This document shows, one piece after another, positions 40,718 through 47,600 of a DNA stretch of 64,000 bases; within the stretch, counting starts at the first letter, position 1; every line of letters starts with the position of its first letter. A model generated the notes under the pieces. It was given only the letters and a program-made list of their open reading frames with translations, had not been told where the DNA came from and made no database searches. The stretch is from Methanococcoides sp. EBM-47 (lineage in GTDB: Archaea; Halobacteriota; Methanosarcinia; Methanosarcinales; Methanosarcinaceae): the NCBI GenBank assembly GCA_001896725.1, contig MPPA01000010.1, positions 372,001 to 436,000 on the forward strand, read 5' to 3'. A program made the translations under genes and the position numbers.

Positions 40718-40867
40718 ATGGCAGTACAGGATTATTATAAGGTCAGCGGTGACAAACTGGAAAGAACACGCCAGATATGTCCAAGATGTGGAGAAGGTGT
40801 ATTCCTTGCTGAGCATAAGAACAGGCGCACCTGCGGCAAATGCAGCTATACCGAGTTCAAGAAATAA
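40718..40867 (+). CDS. rps27ae: 30S ribosomal protein S27ae
   Basis: 49 residues; short but clear. It begins [18 protein letters not shown] and carries a zinc ribbon, [13 protein letters not shown] followed by [10 protein letters not shown]. Starts 13 bases after S24e with an AGGTGCGG site. In most euryarchaea the next gene is the KEOPS gene kae1-bud32; here a non-coding AT-rich stretch follows instead. Confidence 0.95.
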   Translation: MAVQDYYKVSGDKLERTRQICPRCGEGVFLAEHKNRRTCGKCSYTEFKK

Positions 40868-40876
40868 ATTTTAAGC

Positions 40877-40921
40877 TAATCTTTTTCTTCTTTTTCTTCT
40901 TTCAATTTTTTAATTTTCTGT
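40877..40921 (+). terminator. Poly-T tract ending the eIF2 gamma-S27ae operon
   Basis: Starting 10 bases after the S27ae stop there are several T runs separated by single C residues (CTTTTTCTTC, CTTTTTCTTC, then TTTTTTAATTTT). Archaeal transcripts end at such U-rich tracts. No hairpin is required. Confidence 0.6.
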
Positions 40922-41185
40922 TAGCTACAGCTATTTGTTATATAGATGAATTACGGAAGATTGATCATTATATCACATTTAAATCTTATACATTAGGATT
41001 AATGCAAATAATTAATTGTAATCATACATTTATTAATAATTAATTTACTGATATGCATTAGTATAAATCTATATACTTTAAGGTTATATGATGACATGCG
41101 TAGATATATAGCTTGTAAAAGTCCCCAAATTAGCCAAATATCCCTTATTAAGAAACTCGAGAGATAAATGAAAAAAGAAATGTGT

Positions 41186-41225
41186 GAGCACTCCTGTCCG
41201 CCGCCAAGCAAGAACAGGGGTGCTT
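41186..41225 (+). ncRNA. Leader hairpin copy A (conserved loop GCCGCCAAGCA)
   Basis: Arms 41188-41197 (GCACTCCTGT) and 41214-41223 (ACAGGGGTGC) pair over 10 bp with one G-T, extendable by A-T and G-T at the base. The loop contains GCCGCCAAGCAA, the same as in the leader of the chelatase gene (44632-44670), while the stem sequence differs but keeps pairing. It is followed by TTATCGGGGAGATAACATG, again like the chelatase gene leader, where TTATC and GATAA could enclose the ribosome site. Confidence 0.6.
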
Positions 41226-41247
41226 TTCATATTATCGGGGAGATAAC

Positions 41248-41400
41248 ATGTAAAGAAAATATATATCTGCATTATTCATAAGTACTTTGCTGTTGGTGTT
41301 AAGAACAACTGTTGTTATGGCAGATGGAAAGCAAAATACAAAGAGTGCACATACATCCCTTCTGACAGGGTTCATGGGAATTCCTGGACGCAATTATTAT
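41248..41400 (+). pseudogene. Decayed 5' end of a gene related to the surface CobN-like gene
   Basis: After copy A of the leader, the ATG at 41248-41250 is followed at once by TAA where the intact gene at 44696 has CAA. Reading on in frame gives RKYISALFISTLLLVLRTTVVMADGKQN (seen here as RKYISALFIST and VVMADGKQN), which lines up with RKYVLTLVLS and TIVSADVNKIN of the intact protein. So the leader plus signal peptide were duplicated, then broken by a nonsense change. Similarity fades after about codon 30 and stops appear. The alternative is the remnant of another secreted protein sharing this leader. Confidence 0.6.
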
Positions 41401-42008
41401 GTTCACTGATATGTGTTCCATTGGCATGCTGTATATTTTGACTATGTATATCATCAGGTACTGAGAACGTCATGTTATTAAATTATTATAACAGCATGGG
41501 TGCAGAAACAGATGCATTATTGAAAAATGAAAAATTTGAGCTAAAACCCCATTTATATTTTTCAAATTCAAATTTATTGTGTTCTTTTACAAGATATGGA
41601 CAGTCTATTACATCATATCTGTCAGCATATGAAATAAGAGTATACTACTCTATTTTCATAGTATAGGACCGCATGTAGGCCTGTTCAAATAAATTGCTGT
41701 AACTAAAATTAAATTGATTTAAAACGCTCATAAAAAAAGAAGGTTCATTATTCAAACAATATGATATTATTAGAGCTATTGACTCTGTTTGACTATACGT
41801 AATGTATAAATAGGATAAAGCCTTAATTCAATTTAAGTTGTGTTACGATCCATCCATAAGTACCTCCATACATAAAAGCATAGACCACTACCTGTTTCTT
41901 AGTACCCATAAAAAATTACTTTTTGCTCGGATGGATAGTAACCAACAAAACTTGGTCAAATGTTCTTTTTCTGGTTATTTTATTTTTTTAAAAATGTAGG
42001 TACCAATC

Positions 42009-42018
42009 CTTATATAGA
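42009..42018 (+). promoter_or_regulatory. TATA box of the 64-residue gene
   Basis: CTTATATAGA about 95 bases before the ATG. The expected start of transcription, about 26 bases on, falls near 42038, just before the paired leader hairpins at 42043-42090. Inferred from position only. Confidence 0.45.
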
Positions 42019-42042
42019 ATCATAACATATATTGGTTTGAGG

Positions 42043-42090
42043 CTAACATTTAGTAAAGAATACTTCGTGTTAGTTCTGGACCGATCAGAA
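42043..42090 (+). ncRNA. Two adjacent hairpins in the leader of the 64-residue gene
   Basis: First hairpin: CTAACA (42043-42048) pairs with TGTTAG (42068-42073), and inside a symmetric three-by-three loop AGTA (42052-42055) pairs with TACT (42061-42064). Second hairpin: TTCTG (42074-42078) pairs with CAGAA (42086-42090) and begins at the very next base, so the two could stack. The GTGGAG ribosome site follows directly at 42091. The layout is like a small cis-regulatory leader; stems are short, so chance is not excluded. Confidence 0.4.
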
Positions 42091-42104
42091 GTGGAGAGTT
42101 AAAT

Positions 42105-42299
42105 ATGTTATGGTGTTATTCTAAACTCGACAAAGCAACAATAGAAAGCATAGAAGAACTTGAGAAAAAGCTGAATGTTACACTATTGGCTTTTTCAGGA
42201 CAAGACATAAAGAACGCTAAGTTGACAGCTGACGAATTAAAGCAGATAGAAGAACTGGAAAACAAACTGGATCTTTCGTTGGTAGCTGTCAAAACATAA
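42105..42299 (+). CDS. Small 64-residue protein with internal repeat, unknown function
   Basis: Not a recognised family. Two similar halves: IEELEKKLNVTLLAF (about residues 17-31) and IEELENKLDLSLVAV (about residues 48-62), separated by SGQDIKNAKLTADELKQ. Each half reads as a helix followed by a beta strand. There is one Cys (residue 4, MLWCYSKLD). A good GTGGAG site is 8 bases upstream and the repeat argues for real coding. Flanked by structured RNA on both sides (42043-42090 and 42315-42378). It lies upstream of the chelatase operon on the same strand. Confidence 0.65.
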   Translation: MLWCYSKLDKATIESIEELEKKLNVTLLAFSGQDIKNAKLTADELKQIEELENKLDLSLVAVKT

Positions 42300-42314
42300 T
42301 GCTGTGCAATCGTG

Positions 42315-42378
42315 TTTATAGAAAGCAGCATAAAGCCCACGAGAGCCTAGCTTAGAGATGTAAGCTGCTTTCTATAAA
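42315..42378 (+). ncRNA. Perfect 15-bp hairpin with 34-base loop after the 64-residue gene
   Basis: TTTATAGAAAGCAGC (42315-42329) is exactly complementary to GCTGCTTTCTATAAA (42364-42378). The loop 42330-42363 contains GCCCACGAGAGCC and TAGCTTAGAG and may fold further (AAGC with GCTT). It begins 16 bases after the stop codon. The stem is too long for chance in this context. It could be a 3'-end stabilising hairpin, a terminator, or an RNA element acting on the downstream genes; no T-run follows closely. Confidence 0.6.
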
Positions 42379-42917
42379 GCATAATATAGTTTTTTACATG
42401 TTATGTCATTTCAGCATTGTGGCTAAGATGACATACATTTCTAGTACATTGTTCTTTGTTAGACCCGCAGCATTTCAGAATATTTATTAGTTCTTCTATT
42501 ATAGTAATACTATATCAATAAGTTTCAAATATCTGGGTTTTCAAAATTTTCAAAATATTTGTCCTGCAAAAACCCTCTCAAAATCATCTCATTTTGAGCA
42601 GCTGATCGGATCTTTTAAAAGATGTTCAATAGAGATCTTTTTATAGCTCATGTGAGATTTTTTTTATTTTTACCATTAATATATTTTAAAATGCATCACT
42701 GAATATCGAAAAATATAAGAATGATTAAGTATTGTGGATTGTTATCTAAATTATAAACGTATGTAATATCTAATTATGTATGTAAAATTTAAAAGTTGAT
42801 AAATACCAGTATTTAGTTTTTACATATTTAGATATTAACAATTATCAATTGATTTAGACCATATAACAATTATTAAAATAACAACTTATATAATAAAAAG
42901 AATTAGGGTAGGAAAGG
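42379..42917. other. AT-rich intergenic region upstream of the DUF2162 gene
   Basis: No credible ORF. It contains a small hairpin with arms 42577-42584 and 42591-42598 (CTCAAAAT / ATTTTGAG, 6-base loop), the palindrome ATCTTTTAAAAGAT near 42612, and TTTTCAAAA repeats near 42540. The promoter of the next operon lies at its end. Confidence 0.5.
42885..42895 (+). promoter_or_regulatory. TATA box of the DUF2162-ExbB-DUF2149 operon
   Basis: CTTATATAATA about 30 bases before the DUF2162 ATG would give an almost leaderless message. A second candidate, CATATAACA near 42860, would leave a leader of about 30 bases that includes the AGGAAAGG site. Confidence 0.4.
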
Positions 42918-43604
42918 ATGAACTCTGTTTATGCTATAGTTATTGGCATCTTGTTAGGAATAATGATATTTGCCTTGAAGACTGGCGTTGGATGTGGATT
43001 TTCCAACATCCGAAGAAGAGATGTATTGATCGTTGCTGCAAGCTATTTTGTCATTTCCGTAATACTTGGCGGACTTATAGGATTGGTGGACCAGTCCAGG
43101 CTGGATCTGATAACCAGCATGGGTATGACCCTGCACGTTGTTGTGGCCTTGCTCCTTATAGGTGCAGGTATATACACCCAAAAAAAATGGTTATGTGGAC
43201 ATGATGTATCGAAGCGCACTTTCCTTTTTATCTCAGTTCCATGCCCTGTATGTCTCACTGCATTGTTCGTTTCCTGCATGATACTTGCCTCCGCCCTTGG
43301 ATGGAGTGGTTTCAGGATAGGAGCTTTGGTAGGTTTTGTATTCTTCTTCACAGTCGTGTTTTCAAGCTGGATATTCAGAAAAATGCAGCGCACACCAGAA
43401 GACCTCGGAGCTGTGATGATGTTCCTGGGCATATTTTATCTGCTTGGCTCCATGCTGGTACCAGCTTACATAAAATCTAAACAAACAGTGTATTCTGGCA
43501 GTGGAAGCGAAATTGACCTTATTCCTCTGCTTTTAATGGGCTTTGTGGTCGGTTGTGGATATGCGATACATACTCTAAAGGTGAAAAAGAATGAGTATAT
43601 TTGA
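42918..43604 (+). CDS. DUF2162 putative membrane transporter
   Basis: 228 residues, about six membrane helices. Pattern of DUF2162 (annotated as predicted transporter): FALKTGVGCGFSNIRRRDVL near residues 16-35 and SVPCPVCLTALFVSCMILAS near residues 105-125. The repeated half-structure and the cysteine-containing helices recall transition-metal exporters and importers of the LysE/NiCoT type. In this operon it could move cobalt, nickel or another metal to or from the surface chelatase (inference). ATG is preceded by AGGAAAGG. Its end overlaps the next gene by 14 bases. Confidence 0.75.
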   Translation: MNSVYAIVIGILLGIMIFALKTGVGCGFSNIRRRDVLIVAASYFVISVILGGLIGLVDQSRLDLITSMGMTLHVVVALLLIGAGIYTQKKWLCGHDVSKRTFLFISVPCPVCLTALFVSCMILASALGWSGFRIGALVGFVFFFTVVFSSWIFRKMQRTPEDLGAVMMFLGIFYLLGSMLVPAYIKSKQTVYSGSGSEIDLIPLLLMGFVVGCGYAIHTLKVKKNEYI

Positions 43605-44214
43605 TGTAACGAATAATATAATGAATACGGTCTCAAATTCATTATTATTTCCTGTGATCCTGGTTTTAGTAATACTGGCTTTTTTATCTTTGATACTTAT
43701 AGGGGAGTTCCTTTCAGAGTATGCAAAAAGGAACAGGAACTCTCAGGATCTTAAAAATGCATGTCTTGAACTACATGCCCATGTGGAGCAATCCAACTAC
43801 AGAGCAGCAGCAGATACCTTAAGAAATGTCAAACAAACATTCATTGTAACAAGCTTTGCTCAAGCTGCAGCAGAACATATGGAGAAGAATAGAATACCTG
43901 CTATTGAATGGCTTTCACAGGAATATGAGATAAAGATGTCGAAGAAACTTGAGTTTACCCGCATAATCTCAACCATCGGCCCTATGCTGGGGCTGATGGG
44001 CACGCTCATACCTCTGGGGCCTGCACTCGTAGCTCTTGCAGGAGGGGATCTCCTTACCCTTGCCAACAATCTGATGATAGCTTTTGCTACTACAGTTGTC
44101 GGTCTGTTTGCAGCCAGTATTACTTTTGTATTAACTCAAATAAGAAAAAGATGGTATTGGCAGGACATGGCAGATATTGATTATATTCTTGATTCCATCG
44201 AGGTAAAAGCATGA
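43591..44214 (+). CDS. MotA/TolQ/ExbB-type proton (or sodium) channel protein
   Basis: 207 residues. One helix near the N-terminus (LLFPVILVLVILAFLSLILI, about residues 15-34), a cytoplasmic part of about 85 residues, then two helices containing the family motif ISTIGPMLGLMGTLIPLGPA near residue 127 and LMIAFATTVVGLFAASITFV near residue 158. This is the three-helix plan of TolQ/ExbB. With a DUF2149 partner it should form an ion-driven motor. AAGGTGA inside the preceding gene serves as its binding site; overlaps on both sides show a tight operon. Confidence 0.88.
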   Translation: MSIFDVTNNIMNTVSNSLLFPVILVLVILAFLSLILIGEFLSEYAKRNRNSQDLKNACLELHAHVEQSNYRAAADTLRNVKQTFIVTSFAQAAAEHMEKNRIPAIEWLSQEYEIKMSKKLEFTRIISTIGPMLGLMGTLIPLGPALVALAGGDLLTLANNLMIAFATTVVGLFAASITFVLTQIRKRWYWQDMADIDYILDSIEVKA

Positions 44215-44582
44215 AACCAAGGCGCTACAGAAGAACGGGCTTGTTGAATGCTGAAGAGGAACGAAATCCTCTGGAGGGGGTTGCTAACCTTTTTGATACA
44301 GCAATGGTCTTTGCAGTAGCCCTTATGTTAGCGCTGTTGATGTCATACAATCTAACTGAACTGCTCAGTCCTACAGCAAACACGACCATTGTTAAGAATC
44401 CAGGGCAGAAAGACATGCAGATCATCGTAAAAGAAGGTCAGTCCATTGAAGTGATGAACCTCACTGATCAGATAGGAGGGGGTACCGGCGATGTTCTGGG
44501 TACTGCATACAAGCTAGCTGATGGAAGAGTGGTGTATGTGCCAAATGATGGCAATGGTGATGGCAATAAAACCACTACTTGA
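44211..44582 (+). CDS. DUF2149 protein, ExbD/MotB-like single-pass subunit
   Basis: 123 residues. A basic, short cytoplasmic start, one membrane helix at about residues 27-48 (NLFDTAMVFAVALMLALLMS), then an outside domain with KDMQIIVKEGQSIEVMNL and VLGTAYKLADGRVVYVPNDG. Asp29 sits at the beginning of the helix, the place of the ion-carrying Asp of ExbD, TolR and MotB. It is therefore probably the second half of the channel formed with the ExbB-like protein. Start overlaps the previous stop in ATGA. The role is inferred from topology and context. Confidence 0.75.
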   Translation: MKPRRYRRTGLLNAEEERNPLEGVANLFDTAMVFAVALMLALLMSYNLTELLSPTANTTIVKNPGQKDMQIIVKEGQSIEVMNLTDQIGGGTGDVLGTAYKLADGRVVYVPNDGNGDGNKTTT

Positions 44583-44583
44583 T

Positions 44584-44591
44584 CTTATAAC
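44584..44591 (+). promoter_or_regulatory. TATA-like element before the surface chelatase gene
   Basis: CTTATAAC just after the DUF2149 stop. Transcription from about 44612 would produce a leader of about 84 bases containing hairpin copy B, so the chelatase gene could be controlled separately from the three genes upstream. Confidence 0.35.
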
Positions 44592-44630
44592 ATAAAGTGG
44601 AGTGAAAATTAGTTAAGAAAAAATGCAGGA

Positions 44631-44671
44631 GGCACTTCGGTACTGCCGCCAAGCAATATACCCGAAGTGCT
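44631..44671 (+). ncRNA. Leader hairpin copy B before the CobN-like gene
   Basis: GCACTTCGG (44632-44640) pairs perfectly with CCGAAGTGC (44662-44670). The 21-base loop holds TGCCGCCAAGCA, in which TGC and GCA can pair to leave CGCCAA as a tip. Downstream TTATCGGAGGAGAACATG contains the ribosome site. The same loop and the same downstream block occur at 41186-41250 with a different but paired stem, which is the mark of a conserved RNA structure. The 4-base CCG of the loop could also touch CGG next to the ribosome site (weak inference). It does not show the cobalamin-riboswitch core. Confidence 0.65.
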
Positions 44672-44695
44672 CAGCACACGTTATCGGAGGAGAAC

Positions 44696-47600
44696 ATGCA
44701 ACGAAAATATGTACTTACATTAGTATTAAGTGTATTGTTGTTAGCATCGCTCACAACTATTGTATCGGCAGATGTAAACAAAATAAATATTATGTATATT
44801 TCCTGGACTCCCAGCCCTGCCCTTGAAGCGGCAAGCCAGTCCATGGTGCACAGTTCAGATATAGTGTATACTTATGTGCCTTCATTTAACACGACCACCT
44901 GGGCCAGCCCCAGTGATGAACTGCTGGCAGCAGCAGGTTCAGGGTTATTGATGGAACAGGATGTGATCTTTACTGATATGTTGTCAAGTGCGGTCTTTGA
45001 TCCCATGGACCCGTTTTTCAGGTCTGCAAAGGAAAATGGAACATCTTTTGTGGACATAAGGTCTCTGGGGACACCTGAGTATTTCGATTATGTGTCAGAC
45101 GGCGATGTCAATGATGACATTTGTACCTACTATAACGGTATGGGTACAACCAATGATGGGATCTCGAATGCAGAAAACCTTCTCATATACCTTGCTACAG
45201 AATACAGCAACCTTTCCGAGATCATAGATAGCAATGAAAATCCTATCGATGGCGGCTCAACTGGCAACGGTTCAACAGGCGGTAGTTCAGCTGGTACTGG
45301 TGATGTGAAGTTCCTTTTTGTACTGGGAACCGATCTTAACACTGCTGCCCTGAATAATGCAATATCGTCCTCGGACATTTCTTCTGAACTTGGTACAACA
45401 GTTATTGCAATGAGTGAAGCAGTACCTGAAAACTTTGACTTCTCCGGATATTCCATGATATTCATTGAGTCCAGGGATGAAGCTGCTGTTACTAACTGGG
45501 CCACCGGTATAAATGCTGCCAAGGATAATGGTGCAATGGTCATTGGTTACAATCTTTCTGAGAACATCACTCTGCCTAACGTAGACCTTTATTCTGCCAA
45601 TTATACCGATATTGAAAGATACTGGGTGCAGGGCGGAGAGGCAAACATGGGCAGCATGCTGAAGTTCATGGGACAGAAGTTCTCAGATGCCTTTGCAGGA
45701 CAAACAGTTGCTGAACCAGAGCTTCTGCAAGAGAAGGTTAATGTAACTTTTATCATCAATTCGGATTCCAGTGTGTATCAAATGAAGCAAGTGCTTGCTG
45801 AAAGAGCAGTGATCACTGACCTTTTCAATGTCAATGTCATGACAGGCGGAGAGGCAATAAACAGTTCCATTGATATTAGTAACGAAGATGTCATCATGAT
45901 GTACATGGTGGGAGCTAATGAACTTCCTGTGATAAAGGACGAGCTGCTTACTGCAAAGAACAATGGCGCACAGATCGGAATGTTCGGTATGCTGACAGAT
46001 GTGTACGGCATAGCCACTATAGACATGGCAAGTCCACCCTATGATGCAATGACAAATTATCTGTATTATGATGGCTCAAATAATATGGAGAATTGGATCC
46101 GTTGTGTTGGAGCTACCCTTAAGAACATCTATATTGAATACTCTTCACCAATGGTACCTAACATCCCTGACGATGGGATATATCATCCGGATGCTTTCCC
46201 AAAGATCTTTGCCAATAGTACCGAATATCTGTCGTGGTATGCGGACCATGGTTATAATATGTCAGCTCCTACAATTGGGATCATTGGTGGTAAGCTGGGT
46301 AAGACTTCCATAGAATATAATTCAGAGGATGCCATTATCCGGGAGATAGAGTCAAGAGGCTGTAATGTGATCTATACCACCTCTGCAGTATGTGAAGATG
46401 ACGTAGATTACTTCACCATGGGTGGGGAAGTGTTAGTTGACTCCATTATTTCATTGAAGGGATTCTATCTTAACTATGGTGACCATGAAAAAGGAGTAGA
46501 ATATCTCCAAAAGTACAATGTGCCTGTGATCAAAGCCATACAGGATTATTACCAGACACCGGATGAATTTAATGAAAGCGTACTTGGATTAAGCAGCTCT
46601 TCCATTGCGTATCAGGTCACACAGCCTGAAATAGATGGTCTTACCGATTATATCTGGGTAGCTGGAAGGGTGCAGGACGAGGAAACAGAGCAATATTATT
46701 ATGAGCCCCTGGAATGTCAGGTCGAATGGCTATCTGACAGGGCCATTGCATGGGCAGAACTTGGCAGAAAAGAAAATGCAGATAAAAAGATCACCATCCT
46801 GTACTACAACCACGAGGGCGGCAAGAACAACATTGGTGCCAGCTACTTGGATATAGGTTCAAGCTTCACTCTGCTGCTGGAAGACATGCAGGCTGCAGGA
46901 TACAATATCGGAAATGACAGTGTTCCAAACGGTAGTGAGTTCATTGATCTGTTCATTGAAAGCAGGAATGTTGGCACCTGGGCTCCAGGAGAACTTGAGA
47001 AAGTGGTCCAGTCCGGATATGTAACCCTTCTGCCGGTAGATGAATATCTTGAATGGTACGGAACATTGCCACTAAGCGTGCGTGACGAGGTAGAAGATAT
47101 GTGGGGCAAAGCACCTGGTGAGGTCATGACATATGAGAACAGGAGTGGAAAGTACTTCGTAATACCAACTATACAACTTGGTAATATCAATTTCATACCT
47201 CAGCCAACCAGGGCGGGGACCTCGGATGAGTCGCTTATATATCATGATTCCTCAATGCCGCCTACACATCAGTATCTTGCGACATATTTCTGGATAAACG
47301 ACATATATGATGCAGATGCTATGATACACTTTGGTACCCACGGTACACAGGAATGGCTTCCAGGAAATGAAGTTGGTCTGTGGAGATATGACTATCCATC
47401 TATCATGGTGGCTGAAACTCCTGTAGTCTACCCGTATATAATGGATAACGTGGGCGAAGGCACCCAGGCCAAACGTCGTGGCAATGCCGTTATAATAGAC
47501 CATCTTACTCCACCAATAATAGAGGCTGGTCTTTATGGTGATCTTGCCACAATGAGCGAGAAGATCCAGAAATATAGGGATGCCAGAAGTGATAATGAAG

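Larger units (their letters stand above)
40922..42000. other. AT-rich non-coding stretch between S27ae and the small-gene/CobN region
   Basis: About 1.1 kb, very AT-rich. Short open frames here (for example 41472-41666 plus) have no ribosome site and no family resemblance. A 28-codon minus-strand frame at 41823-41909 (start MGTKKQVVVYAFMYGG) lacks a binding site and may be a remnant. The one clear content is the decayed leader and signal-peptide segment at 41188-41400, annotated separately. Confidence 0.5.

Noticed and set aside
41472-41666. 64-codon plus-strand frame in the AT-rich region
   Set aside because: No ribosome site, AT-driven codons, no repeat or motif; likely chance or a remnant.
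41823-41909. 28-codon minus-strand frame starting MGTKKQVVVYAFMYGG
   Set aside because: No ribosome binding site and no known relative; noted only as a possible gene remnant.
44632-44670. Cobalamin riboswitch upstream of the CobN-like gene
   Set aside because: The hairpin is too small and the conserved B12-box and core segments are absent; a different RNA element is more likely.
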